DNA of 64,000 nucleotides from the NCBI GenBank assembly GCA_014843695.1, contig CM026400.1:49302171-49366170 (forward strand), read 5' to 3'. The position numbers and the translations under genes were made by a program. The notes under the pieces were generated by a model that worked only from the letters and a program-made list of their open reading frames with translations, had not been told where the DNA came from and did no database searches. Below, piece by piece: positions 26,301 through 41,300 of the stretch; positions within the stretch are counted from its first letter, which is position 1, and the number at the start of each line of letters is the position of its first letter. The stretch comes from Archivesica marissinica. Its lineage: Eukaryota > Mollusca > Bivalvia > Venerida > Vesicomyidae.

Positions 26301-29300
26301 AGGAGCCTCTAAAGTGTAACGGATACGGTGTCCGCCTTGTGACCAAGAGGATGCAAGTCCGAGCCATGCAAGAACCACGGTGGTGATGCCTTTAGGGCAA
26401 TACTTAAATCCAGATTTCCTCCTCTCTCTCATGGCAATGGATAGCATCAGGAATGAGATCTCGAGAGGGATTAAACCTGGTTTCGCAATTGAGCTAAAAT
26501 AAATTTACGTAAGCCAAATAAACGTACATCATTATCACATGGGATTTCATCGAAGAAACTGTCCGTCTGCCTCCTAATCTCTGCATAGTTGTATGTACCG
26601 TTGCTGTTCATTACATCTGTGTTGTTCACCAGATCAAAGGTCGGCTCCCGGCCCATTGAGCCCAGATATCTGAAACACTCTGTTAAGGATCTTGTACAAC
26701 TCTTTCAAGATAGTACATCATATTGATGATGTAGAATGTGCTCGGTTATTTGAATTCTCCAACAACCAGGATAGGGGACATCCAACAACCAGGATACGGG
26801 ACATCCAACAACCAGGATAGGGGACATCCAACAACCAGGATAGGGGACATCCAACAACCAGGATAGGGGACATCCAACAACCAGGATAGGGGACATCCAA
26901 CAACCAGGATAGGGGACATCCAACAACCAGGATAGGGGACATCCAACAACCAGGATAGGGGACATCCAACAACCAGGATAGGGGACATCCAACAACCAGG
27001 ATAGGGGACATCCAACAACCAGGATAGGGGACATCCAACAACCAGGATAGGGGACATCCTCTGAAGCTTCACGAGCCTCATACACAGACGCTTGGGGACT
27101 GAACAAATGGTTTCGGGGTTTTTATATATATAATTTTTTTTTTTTTTTTTAGAATGTTATGTTTTTATGCCTATTTATCGTCGCTACCGGTTACCCATAT
27201 GAGCGACGCCTCCTGAAGAGATTAGTCGCTACCGGTTGACTATATGAGCGACACCTCCTGAAGAGATTAGTTATTTTAGATTATTGGTGGATAGTGCAAT
27301 GATACAGAGACAAAGACCCATTCCAGAGTCTCCTCTGGTTCTTTTACTTACACGAGATTTTGGACCCATTCAAGAGGCACAGCACAAGCAGCTGTGAAGG
27401 GGACAGTGTTTGTGATATGAGAAGTGTATGTACAGCATGACATACATGCCCGAGTGAAGGGGACAGTGTTTGTGATATGTGTACAGCATGACATACATGC
27501 TCGAGTGAAGGGAACAGTGTTTGTAATATGAGAAGTGTACAGCATGACATACACAGCAGCTGTGAAGGGGACAGTGTTTGTGATATGATAAGTGTACAGC
27601 ATGACATACATGCCCGAGTGAAGGGGACAGTGTTTATGATATGAGAAGTGTACAGCATGACATACATGCCCGAGTGAAGGGGACAGTGTTTGTAATATGA
27701 TAAGTGTACAGTATGACATACATGCCCGAGTGAAGGGGACAGTGTTTGTAATATGAGAAGTGTACAGCATGACATACACAGCATCTGTGAAGGGGACAGT
27801 GTTTGTAATATGATAAGTGTACAGCATGACATACATGCCCGAGTGAAGGGGACAGTGTTTGTGATATGATAAGTGTACAACATGACATTCATGCCCGAGT
27901 GAAGGGGACAGTGTTTGTGATATGAGAAGTGTACAGCATGACATTCATGCCCGAGTGAAGGGGACAGTGTTTGTGATATGATAAGTGTATGTACAGCATG
28001 ACATTCATGCCCGAGTGAAGGGGACAGTGTTTGTGATATGAGAAGTGTATGTACAGCATGACATTCATTCCCGAGTGAAGGGGACAGTGTTTGTGATATG
28101 ATAAGTGTATGTACAGCATGACATACATGCCCGAGTGAAGGGGACAGTGTTTGTGATATGAGAAGTGTACAGCATGACATTCACTCCTGAGTGAAGGGGA
28201 CAGTGTTTGTGATATGGGAAGTGTACAGCATGACATTCATGCCTGAGTGAAGGGGACAGTGTTTGTGATATGAGAAGTGTATGCACAGCATGACATTCAT
28301 GCCCGAGTGAAGGGGAGTGTTTGTGATATGATAAGTGTACAGCATGACATTCATGCCCGAGTGAAGGGGACAGTGTTTGTGATATGATAAGTGTACAGCA
28401 TGACATTCATGCCCGAGTGAAGGGGACAGTGTTTGTGATATGATAAATGTACAGCACGACATTCATGCCCGCGTGAAGGGGACAGTGTTTGTGATATGAT
28501 AAGTGTACAGCATGACATTCATGCCCGAGTGAAGGGGACAGTGTTTGTAATATGATAAGTGTACAGCCTGACATTCATGCCCGAGTGAAGGGGACAGTGT
28601 TTGTAATATGATAAGTGTACAGCCTGACATTCATGCCCGAGTGAAGGGGACAGTGTTTGTGATATGATAAGTGTACAGCATGACATTCATGCCCGAGTGA
28701 AGGGGACAGTGTTTGTGATATGATAAGTGTACAGCATTACATTCATGCCCGAGTAATTACATACACAGCAGCTGTGAAGGGGACAGTGTTTGTGATATGT
28801 GAAGTGTATAGCATGACATACATGCCCGAGTAATTGCATGAAAGGATACACAGCAGCGACGAGCCAGTAGGCTATCACACTCACCTCCAGAATGTAAATA
28901 AACACAGGGAATAATAACGTCATTAACATACTGCCAACAGCCCTGAAAATAGAGAGAATATAATACATGTAGGGATAATAATACATGCACAGATAATACA
29001 TGCACAGATAATACATGTACAGATAATACATGGACAGATAATACATGTACAGATAATAATACATGTACAGATAATACATGTACAGATAATACATGTACAG
29101 ATAATACATGTACAGATAATAATACATGGACAGGTAATACATGTACAGATAATACATGTACAGATAATACATGTACAGATAATACATGTACAGATAATAC
29201 ATGTACACATAATACATGTACAGATAATACATGTACAGATAATAATACATGGACAGATAATACATGTACAGATAATACATGTACAGATAATACATGTACA

Positions 29301-32300
29301 GATAATACATGTACAGATAATACATGTACAGATAATAATACATGGACAGATAATACATGTACAGATAATACATGTACAGATAATACATGTACAGATAATA
29401 CATGTACAGATAATACATGTACAGATAATACATGTACAGATATAGTACTAATACGTACAGTGTACAGATAATTAGTACAGATAATAATACATGTACAGAA
29501 ATACATGTACTAATAATACAGATAATACATGTACAGATAATAATACATGGACAGATAATACATGTACAGATAATACATGTACAGATATACATGTACAGAA
29601 TACATGTACAGATAATACTGTCATAATACGTACAGATAATACATGTACAGAAATACATGTACAGATAATACATGTACAGATAATTACATGTACAGATAAT
29701 ACATGTACAGATAATACATACACATAATACATGTACAGATAATAATACATGTACAGATAATACATGTACAGATTAATACATGAGACAGATAATACATGTA
29801 CAGATAATACATGTACAGATTTATCATTACAGAATAATACTACAGATGGACAGATAATACATGTACAGATAATAATGTACATGTACAGATAATACATGTA
29901 CAGATAATAATACATGTACAGATAATACATGTACAGATAATAATACATGTACAGATAATACATGTACAGATAATAATACATGCACAGATAATAATACATG
30001 TACAGATAATAATACATGTACAGATAATAATACATGTACAGATAATAATACATGCACAGATAATACATGTACAGATAATACATGTACAGATAATACATGT
30101 ACAGAATACATGTACAGATAATACATGTACAGATAAGATAATACATGTACAGATAATAATACATGTACAGATAATACATGTACAGATAATACATGTACAG
30201 ATAATAATACATGTAATATATACAGATAATTACATGTACAGATAATAATACATTACATATATACATGTACAGATAATAATACATGTACAGATAATACATG
30301 TACAGATAATACATGTACAGATAATACATGTACAGATAATAATACATGTACAGATAATAATACATGTACAGATAATACATGTACAGATAATACATGTACA
30401 GATAATANNNNNNNNNNNNNNNNNNNNNNNNNNNNNNNNNNNNNNNNNNNNNNNNNNNNNNNNNNNNNNNNNNNNNNNNNNNNNNNNNNNNNNNNNNNNN
30501 NNNNNNNNNNNNNNNNNNNNNNNNNNNNNNNNNNNNNNNNNNNNNNNNNNNNNNNNNNNNNNNNNNNNNNNNNNNNNNNNNNNNNNNNNNNNNNNNNNNN
30601 NNNNNNNNNNNNNNNNNNNNNNNNNNNNNNNNNNNNNNNNNNNNNNNNNNNNNNNNNNNNNNNNNNNNNNNNNNNNNNNNNNNNNNNNNNNNNNNNNNNN
30701 NNNNNNNNNNNNNNNNNNNNNNNNNNNNNNNNNNNNNNNNNNNNNNNNNNNNNNNNNNNNNNNNNNNNNNNNNNNNNNNNNNNNNNNNNNNNNNNNNNNN
30801 NNNNNNNNNNNNNNNNNNNNNNNNNNNNNNNNNNNNNNNNNNNNNNNNNNNNNNNNNNNNNNNNNNNNNNNNNNNNNNNNNNNNNNNNNNNNNNNNNNNN
30901 NNNNNNNNNNNNNNNNNNNNNNNNNNNNNNNNNNNNNNNNNNNNNNNNNNNNNNNNNNNNNNNNNNNNNNNNNNNNNNNNNNNNNNNNNNNNNNNNNNNN
31001 NNNNNNNNNNNNNNNNNNNNNNNNNNNNNNNNNNNNNNNNNNNNNNNNNNNNNNNNNNNNNNNNNNNNNNNNNNNNNNNNNNNNNNNNNNNNNNNNNNNN
31101 NNNNNNNNNNNNNNNNNNNNNNNNNNNNNNNNNNNNNNNNNNNNNNNNNNNNNNNNNNNNNNNNNNNNNNNNNNNNNNNNNNNNNNNNNNNNNNNNNNNN
31201 NNNNNNNNNNNNNNNNNNNNNNNNNNNNNNNNNNNNNNNNNNNNNNNNNNNNNNNNNNNNNNNNNNNNNNNNNNNNNNNNNNNNNNNNNNNNNNNNNNNN
31301 NNNNNNNNNNNNNNNNNNNNNNNNNNNNNNNNNNNNNNNNNNNNNNNNNNNNNNNNNNNNNNNNNNNNNNNNNNNNNNNNNNNNNNNNNNNNNNNNNNNN
31401 NNNNNNNCAGATAATACATGTACAGATAATACATGTACAGATAATACATGTACAGATAATACATGTACAGATAATACATGTACAGATAATACATGTACAG
31501 ATAATAATACATGCACAGATAATAATACATGTACAGATAATAATACATGCACAGATAATACATGTACAGATAATAATACATGTACAGATAATACATGTAC
31601 AGATAATACATGTACAGATAATACATGCACAGATAATACATGTACAGATAATACATGTACAGATAATACATGTACAGATAATACATGTACAGATAATACA
31701 TGTACAGATAATAATACATGTACAGATAATACATGTACAGATAATAATACATGTACAGATAATAATACATGCACAGATAATAATACATGTACAGATAATA
31801 CATGTACAAATAACAATACATGTACAGATAATACATGCACAAATAATAATACGACACATACCTACTGCTTTCCTGGATTAATTCTACTGCTATACATGTA
31901 TCCATAGCGACACATACCTACTGCTTTCCTGGATTAATTCTACAGCTATACGTATCCATAGCGACACATACCTACTGCTTTCCTGGATCAATTCTACTGC
32001 TATACATGTATCCATAGTGACACATACCTACTGCTTTCCTGAATTAATTCTACTGCTATACATGTATCCATAGCGACACATACCTACTGCTTTCCTGAAT
32101 TAATTCTACTGCTATACATGTATCCATAGCGACACATACCTACTGCTTTCCTGGATTAATTCTACAGCTATACGTATCCATAGCGACACATACCTACTGC
32201 TTTCCTGGATTAATTCTACAGCTATACGTATCCATAGCGACACATACCTACTGCTTTCCTGGATTAATTCTACCGCTATGCATATCCATAGCGACACATA

Positions 32301-35300
32301 CCTACTGCTTTCCTGGATTAATTCTACTGCTATACATGTATCCATAGCGACACATACCTACTGCTTTCCTGGATTAATTCTACAGCTATACGTATCCATA
32401 GCGACACATACCTACTGCTTTGCTGGATTAATTCTACAGCTATAAGTATCCATAGCGACACATACCTACTGCTTTCCTGGATTAATTCTACAGCTATACG
32501 TATCCATAGCGACACATACCTATTGCTTTGCTGGATTAATTCTACAGCTATACGTATCCATAGCGACACATACCTACTGCTTTCCTGGATTAATTCTACA
32601 GCTATACGTATCCATAGCAACACATACCTACTGCTTTCCTGGATTAATTCTACAGCTATACGTATCCATAGCGACACATACCTACTGCTTTCCTGGATTA
32701 ATTCTACTGCTATGCGTATCCATAGCGACACATACCTATTGCTTTCCTGGATTAATTCTACAGCTATATGTATCCATAGCGACACATACCTACTGCTTTC
32801 CTGGATTAATTCTACAGCTATACGTATCCATAGCGACACATACCTACTGCTTTCCTGGATTAATTCTACAGCTATATGTATCCATAGCGACACATACCTA
32901 CTGCTTTCCTGGATTAATTCTACTGCTATGCGTATCCGCTGGCACAGAATGAGTAGAATCATCACAACAATGACTAGGGTTCCGATCGACAAGATACCTA
33001 CAAGTAGTCAATTATAACACGTCATTTCTATGGATTACTGTAAAATATTATAATTTCGCGAACACTTTATTTCGCGATTTTCACAATTTTGAATTAATTC
33101 GAGGAATTTGAATTCTGTGAAATGTTTAGGATATAACTCTACATTCGGACACGTTATTTAGGATATAACTCTACATTCGGACACGTTATTTAGGATATAA
33201 CTCTACATTCGGACACGTTATTTAGGACATAACTCTACATTCGGACACGTTATTTAGGACATAACTCTACATTCGGACACGTTATTTAGGACATAACTCT
33301 ACATTCGGACACGTTATTTAGGACATAACTCTACATTCGGACACGTTATTTAGGACATAACTCTACATTCGGACACGTTATTTAGGACATAACTCTACAT
33401 TCGGACACGTTATTTAGGACATAACTCTACATTCGGACACGTTATTTAGGACTCTACATTCGGACACGTTATTTAGGACATAACTCTACATTCGGACACG
33501 TTATTTAGGATATAACTCTACATTCGGACACGTTATTTAGGACATAACTCTACATTCGGACACGTTATTATAAATGTTATTATTCATGGGAACCCTGAAT
33601 TTGCGGTCAACTTAGATCGCGATTATTAGAAATTAGCGAAATATAAATGCTCGCGAACAAATAATGTTTTACAGTAACCTCTTACTCTAAAACAGACAAG
33701 ATCAATTACTCATTGTATCTTCATACTGCTGATAAGCATTAGGTACCCTCTACTACATACTGGTAATCAATAATCAGGGCTTCAAAAATGTTCAAAAACA
33801 AATCGGTCCAGGACGAAATCGATTCAGGACAACCTGCCATGTCATTCTAATATATTTGTACACCGATTGTACATATTTGTATAGTACATAGACTATAATC
33901 TTATTGACATTTTAGTGCCTTGGGCAAAACATCTGTCTCGGATGGGTTATGTATGGCTTTGGGATTATCTGACAACTAACATCGATCAGTCAGGCAGGCC
34001 GCATATCGATCTTAGACTGGAAACAGGTGTAGATCAGTCAGGCAGGCCGCATATCGATCTTAGACTGGAAACAGGTGTAGATCAGTCAGGCAGGCCGCAT
34101 ATCGATCTTAGACTGGAAACAGGTGTAGATCAGTCAGGCAGGCCGCATATCGATCTTAGACCAGAAACAGGTGTGGATCAGTCAGGCGCCGCATATCGAT
34201 CTTAGACCGGAAACACCTTATTGAGAGATTATATTTACCAATAATTTTTTAGGTTTGTTAGAAAAATGTAGATCTATTTGACGGATTTCTTGGCTTTTTC
34301 AACAATTTTCTGGACCGATTTTTTCTGACTGGTTCTACAATCGGTCCCCAAGTTTAAAATTCGATCCTGGACCGAGAGACCGGCAATTTTAGAAGCCCCG
34401 TCAATAACTATCGGAACAGATACTGCTGTAGAATGGGGGAAATCGGGGTTCATTCCTGGTCAGAATTTTTGGGAGAAGTGAGAAAGCGCGTGATCGCTTC
34501 CTTAAATGGTGTTCTTTAATATACTTCTGCAAAATAGGGTTAAAATGCACAGTGCAACCGTTAAAATGCACAGTGCAACCATTAAATACAACAATTGAAT
34601 AGAAGGAGTGCTTTATAATGGGCCAGTGTATCTTACTAGACAAAATTTTGTTTGAAAATCGTAAAAATCTTTTTTAGGGAGAAGTGGGCCCCGATAGGGC
34701 AGTCAGGGTCCCTAGGGCGACTATTTCGCCCACATCGCCCTCTAGAATGATCCCTGGGAAATACATGGGAAGTGATAAAGGTGTTGTATGGCGGCGATAA
34801 TTATGGAATAAAGGGTTAACCCCCAAAACCTGAATACTACTCAAATGGGGGATTACTTCCATTGTGCACCCAAACCACATGTGATTTGCACAAATGAAAG
34901 CGAATATGTGTTTATACATAAAGGTTTACAGACGGATCTGTCGTCCTGTGGTTAACATGTTGGACTGGTAATCCAGGGATCGCACGTTCGACCCCCTCCA
35001 TCTGACCCTAATAAAATTAACAGTCTTTCAGATGGGACTTAACTCGGGTCTCGTGTTGGTGCTTTACACCGTGCACGTAAAGAACCAGAGGAGACTCTGC
35101 AATGGGTCTGGTCTCTGTCTGTATCATTGCACTATCGTCCAAACATCTAAAATGACTAATCTCTTCAGGAGGCGTCGCTCATATGGGCAACCGGTAGCGA
35201 CGGTAAATAAACGTATAACATCACCATAAAGGCTTCTAAAACTGTAAAACGCCTCTCTACCTTGGACCAAAGACTGATTCTAAAACAAAAAAATTTCATA

Positions 35301-38300
35301 AAATAAATCGGATATGTTATGTTATATTTCGGGTTTTACGCCTGCATCAACACCATTTTGGGCTATATCGCCGGCGGGCAGTTTACCTAACAACACCTTT
35401 CCTGGGCAGGCTCCAGCAGTTAACCAGTACTTGGGTGCAGCAACCTCCGTAAGAAACTTCCAACTTTGTCAAAAAATGAATCGGTAAAAAACCAATGAAA
35501 AACTTAGAAGACCAATCAACTAACTATAGTGTATTACAGTTGGTGTAATGTTTGTGTGGGGTTTACACCTGCATCAGCACCATTTTGGACTAGATCGGGG
35601 TGAGCAGTTGACCTAACAATACCTTTCCTGTACAGGCTACAGCGGTTAACCAGTACATGGTGCAGCAACCTCCGTAAGAAACTGCCAACGTTTTCATATA
35701 AATGAGACACAGTCTGTCTGAGCGGGGCTTGAACCTGTGACAATCAGTGATAATTTACAGTGATATACAAGTCAGCGATCTTACCCACTCGAGTATGGAG
35801 GCGGACCCTCATGTAACGCCATGCGTTATTTATTGAAGGCAAAATGCCATGATACTTACCGAATGTTAGCCAAAATCTTTCCTTTGAGAACTCGACTGTG
35901 ACTACGGCCATGTATACATGGTACGATTGTTCCATGTCCTTGACATCATAGTATGCCGACATACACCAGTATGATGCTGTAAGCAAGAATTCCATTCATT
36001 ATTTTAGTTTAAACTTTATTTATTGCGAAGCAAGTTTTAACAATTTATATTAATCACTCTCGTTGGCGCAGATAAAAGCGTATATATGTGGTCATTCATG
36101 TGGGAGGAAACAGGAGTACTCGGAGAAACCCCAACTGTCCGATCTGGCGACCACCGTACCATCTCACATACTTCCCGGTCCGAGGATCGAACCCCATATC
36201 GTTATTTGGGATGCACAGGTTGTATGTATTACGCATGCATGTCGACACTATTTACATTATTTTGTTATGTCAACAAACTGCGTATACTACGCTTGTTTAT
36301 TAGTTGAAATATTCAGTTTTTCAGGCAAATATTTGGGGGGGGAAAACATATAAGAATTTACATTCTGTATAAATTTGCGCTTTAACTGATGTAGTGTCGC
36401 TTTAATAGATGTAACAATGTTTTAAAATTAGACACTGCACATACGACAGCATATATTTATATATATATATCTTATATATTTCGGGTTTTACGCCTGCATC
36501 ATCACCAGTTTCCTGGGCAGGCTCCAACGGTTAACCAGTACTTGGGTGCACCAACCTCCGTAAGAAACTGCCAACTTTTTCATATAAATGAGACAGTCTG
36601 AGCGGGGCTCGAACCTGTGACCATCAGTGATGATAGGTTACAGTGGTATACAAGTCAGTGACCGTAACCACTCGACCACGGAGGCGGACTTACCATTTTC
36701 TGCATGATCAATAAACACAGCATGCATACATGCACAATTCATGTATCATAATAAAAGTAAAGTGTAACGTGTTTGTTTATTATAGTGTCACCCCTATTTA
36801 AAGGGCCAGCCATTTCTGACATATGAGACACATCATTTTATGAACATCAGTACTTCCCGAATCCTATGCTTGTATGCCAGGCGCCAGGCTGGTAGGCAAT
36901 CGGTAACTATTATTTAACTAGCTGGCAGCTCACCAACCGGCCATATCAGAATGAACCCATGACGAGGTTCAAACCTTCAACCTCTCGCTCCGTAGGCGCA
37001 CGCCTTAACCACTAGACCACGGAGACGGTACCAGTATATATAATATAATAAATTATCGATTCTTGAAATTTTTTATTTTACAGATTTTAAAACTTCTTTT
37101 GAAATTACTTACAGAACGCAAAAACGCCAACAAAGAGTACGATACTCAGCCAGACCATGACGCCCGCTAACCAGCGCATCAGTATAATCCAGATCAACGA
37201 CACAAACATAGCCAGTAGAAAACAGCTGTAAATAAGAGAATCGTAAATTACGAGGCGCAACAGTACCGTATATTCCCGGTCATAAGTCAACCTTTTTCTC
37301 ATCCAGATGTACAGTACTAGGTCGACTTATCGGGTATGCATGAGAAACAAGCAAAAAATAATTTATCAATTTTTCAATTTGTTAGAACTTTTTATGTCTG
37401 TTTTATTTTATTTAATTTGCTAAGACAAGTATTTACATTATAAACCAACCAAACAAATTATTGTTGTGCAGTCAGTATTCTTTTAGGATTTGTAATGGAT
37501 TAAACGTCAATCAGATATCTCGAATTTAGCCCTGTCCGAAAAGTACCCTCGACTTCTGGAAGGATCCAGCTTAAAATCAGCTTTGACCCTCATATACGGT
37601 AAGCGACTAGTCGACAAACCCAACAGATAATACTACGGTACTTCTAATAAAACTACTCCTACACGCGCACTAATGGCTGACCGACTCGCGCAGTGGTTCT
37701 ATTATCCATTTACCCATCCTATCAGACCAATTAAAGAGGTACCCGTCATTGGTCTACCATCCACCACGAGACTACTACATCCTGTACACTATCAACTTAC
37801 ATTACTATCATCCACCACGAGGCTACTACGTCCTGTATCACTTTCTCTCCATACTCCTTGGCCTTCAAGAACAGTCCGTATGCACTGTAATAAAGAACAA
37901 AAGGATAATAAGTTAATTACGAGTTTGGTCATCTAAGTAATGTATTTCAGAAATGTTACCATCATTTGCTATGTATACCACGCACATATATTACTGTAGG
38001 TAGGAATCATGACATTTTTCTCAAGTGAAAATCAGACATAAATTAGAGGGCCCCGGGCCGATAACGATTCAACAATTTGCCATGTCCAGAAAACGTTAAC
38101 TATTAAAACCAGCTGACTTAAGTATATTATGTTATGTTTCAGGTTTCACGCCTGCATCAGCACCTTTTTTGGGCTATATCGCTGGCAGGCAGTTTACCTA
38201 ACAACACCTTTCCTGGGAAGGCTCCAGCGGTTAACCAGTAATTGGGTGCACCAACCTCCGTAAGAAACTGCCAACTTTTTCATATAAATGAAACACAGTC

Positions 38301-41300
38301 TGAGCGGGGCTCGAACCCGTGACCATCAGTGATGATAGGTTACAGTGGTATACAAGTCAGCGACCTTAACCACTCGAACACGGAGGCGGACTGAATTAAG
38401 TATAACTAGACTGAATAAGACGAAATATGAACATATATAATGTGTCATAGCTATGCTCAATTTTAACAATTTCATCAGAGAATTTATAAAACAAAATGTG
38501 CCAGTTGCACATCACGTGTTACGACGGATTATTCCCCGTCTCGTACCATATTGTACACAACAACGCAATGCACAACCGGATAACGAAGGTGTGCAGAATA
38601 AGAACGTATCTCAGTATTTTGATACTACTGGCGCATCAAGATTAGCAACTTCAATAAATTGATGCGCGACTGTAGCCATTGTTTGCAAATTAGTTAAAAA
38701 CAAATAACGGTCATTTGCTACGTATACTGCACACATTTATTCAGAAAATCGGACATATATTCGACTCACGACTGCCCCGTAACGATTCACCAGGTTGCCA
38801 TGTCCGGCAAGCATTATTAAATAACTATTAAAACCAGCTGCCGATATAACTAGAATGAATAATACCCACTACCTATTGCCAGTAGGTTCGATACTAATAT
38901 CCTCTATATGAATGAAGTTTGTTGCGATGCATACAAGCCCGGGCTCCAAAATACTAATATCCTCTATATGAATGAAGTTTGTTGCGATGCATACAAGCCC
39001 GGGCTCCAAAATACTAATATTCTCTATATGAATGAAGTTTGTTGCGATGCATACAAGCCCGGGCTCCAAAATACTAATATCCTCTATATGAATGAAGTTT
39101 GTTGCGATGCATACAAGCCCGGGCTCCAAAATACTAATATCCTCTATATGAATGAAGTTTCTTGTTCAAGGAAGATCTAGTTTCATTTATTTATTCTCAA
39201 GTTTTATTAGATTTTAGAGTTCGAAAAAGTTCAATAATCTAGTGTCACCCCTATTGAAAGGGCCACATTTGATGTGACATGACGGACACATTTTTTTGAA
39301 TATCAGTACTTTTCTAAACCTATCTTTGTAGACCAGGTGCCAGCTTGATAGACAATCAGTAACCATTATTTAAATAGCTGGTGGCTCACCAACCAGCCAT
39401 ATCAGAACGAACCATTGACAAGGTTCGAACAACCATAGGCCACGGACACGCTGCTTGATTTCTTGAATACCTCGATTCAGATTTCTCATTAATTACTTAC
39501 TCCAGACCGTCTTCAAAGTCGTCCAGCGACATGGTCTCATTGTTCTTATCTGTTAGCGATGTGATGTTCTCGTCTTTAAGATTCTCGCTCAAAGTCCCAA
39601 CTTCATCGAGTAGATCAGCAAGAGCGTTTGGAACACAACGATTGAGAACTGAAGCAAATACATAGCAGATTATTAAGCACATTTGGAACACAACGACGGA
39701 GAACTGAAGCAAATACATAGCAGATTATTAAGCACATTTGGAACACAACGACGGAGAACTGAAGCAAATACATAGCAGATTATTAAGCACATTTGGAACA
39801 CAACAACGGAGAACTGAAGCAAATACATAGCAAAGCAGAAAGTACATTTGGAACACAACGACGGAGAACTGAAGGAAATATATTACAGATTAGAAAGTAC
39901 ATTTGGAACACAACGACGGAGAACTGAAGGAAATATATTGCAGATTATTAAGCACATTTGGAACACAATGACGGAGAACTGAAGGAAATATATTACAGAT
40001 TAGAAAGTACATTTGGAACACAACGACGGAGAACTGAAGCAAATATATAGCAGATTATTAAGCACATTTGGAACACAACGACGGAGAACTGAAGCAAATA
40101 TATAGCAGATTATTAAGCACATTTGGAACACAACGACTGAGAACTGAAGCAAATACATAGCAGATTATTAAGCACATTTGGAACACAATGATGGAGAACT
40201 GAAGTAAATACATAGCAGATTAGAAAGCACATTTGGAACACAACGACTGAGAACTGAAGCAAATACATAGCAGATTATTAAGCACATTTGTAACATAATG
40301 ACTGAGAACTGAAGTAAAAAACATAGCATATTAACTAACCCCCACCCCAACCTGCAAATCAAAACTAAAGTCACTTTTGCAAAACAGCATACAGCCAGGT
40401 CAGATGAAACATTCAGAATTATGCTGTTTATTATTCGAATAGTGGAGTTAAAACACTTGTCTGAACAGCAAACAACATAGATGCTCCATTAAATGGTTAC
40501 TTGACAGACACTTGCTTCCTAATAAAATAAATACATCATATTAAATTTCGATTTCAATATTGCATCTAATGTATTGTTCAATACCATTTAACAGGATTGA
40601 AGCAGGTGGAAACTGGATTCCATGGATGGTGGAAACTATATTCCATGGATGGTGGAAACTATATTCCATGGATGATGGAAACTGGATTCCATGGATGGTG
40701 GAAACTGGATTCCATGGATGGTGGAAACTGGATTCCATGGATGGTGGAAACTGGATTCCATGGATGGTGGAAACTGGATTCCATGGATGGTGGAAACTAT
40801 ATTCCATGGATTGTGGAAACTATATTCCATGGATGGTGGAAACTGGATTCCATGGATGGTGGAAACTATATTCCATGGATTGTGGAAACTATATTCCATG
40901 GATGGTGGAAACTATATTCCATGGATGGTGGAAACTTGGATTCCATGGATGGTGGAAACTGGATGACATGGATGGTGGAAACTATATTCCATGGATGGTG
41001 GAAACAGGATTCCATGGATGGTGAAAACTATATTCCATGGATGGTGGAAACTGGATTCCATGGATGATGGAAACTATAGTCCATGGATGGTGGAAAATAT
41101 ATTCCATGGATGGTGGAAACAGGATTCTATGGATGGTGGAAACTGGATTCCATGGATGGTGGAAACTATATTCCATGGATGGTGGAAACTATATTCCATG
41201 GATGGTGGAAATTATATTCCATGGATGGTGGAAACTATATTCCATGGATGGTGGAAACTGGATTCCATGGATGGTGGAAACTATATTCCATGGATGGTGG

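Noticed and set aside
25812..26447. 211-codon minus-strand frame
   Set aside because: Begins in a family F SINE and crosses dispersed repeats; no domain; lies in an intron of SLC44 on the same strand.
29472..31905. Minus-strand frames of 536 to 795 codons
   Set aside because: Translation of the 15/18-bp array with an N gap inside; not a protein.
33915..34205. 96-codon plus-strand frame with [16 protein letters not shown] repeats
   Set aside because: Translation of a five-copy 48-bp array without splice or gene context.
36960..37032. A tRNA gene with good A and B boxes
   Set aside because: It is the head of a family D SINE with a SINE body and tail; the cloverleaf is not intact. The same holds for the A/B-box pairs in SINE families A, B, C, E and F.
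38453..38662. 69-codon plus-strand frame
   Set aside because: Short, no recognised domain, between dispersed repeats.
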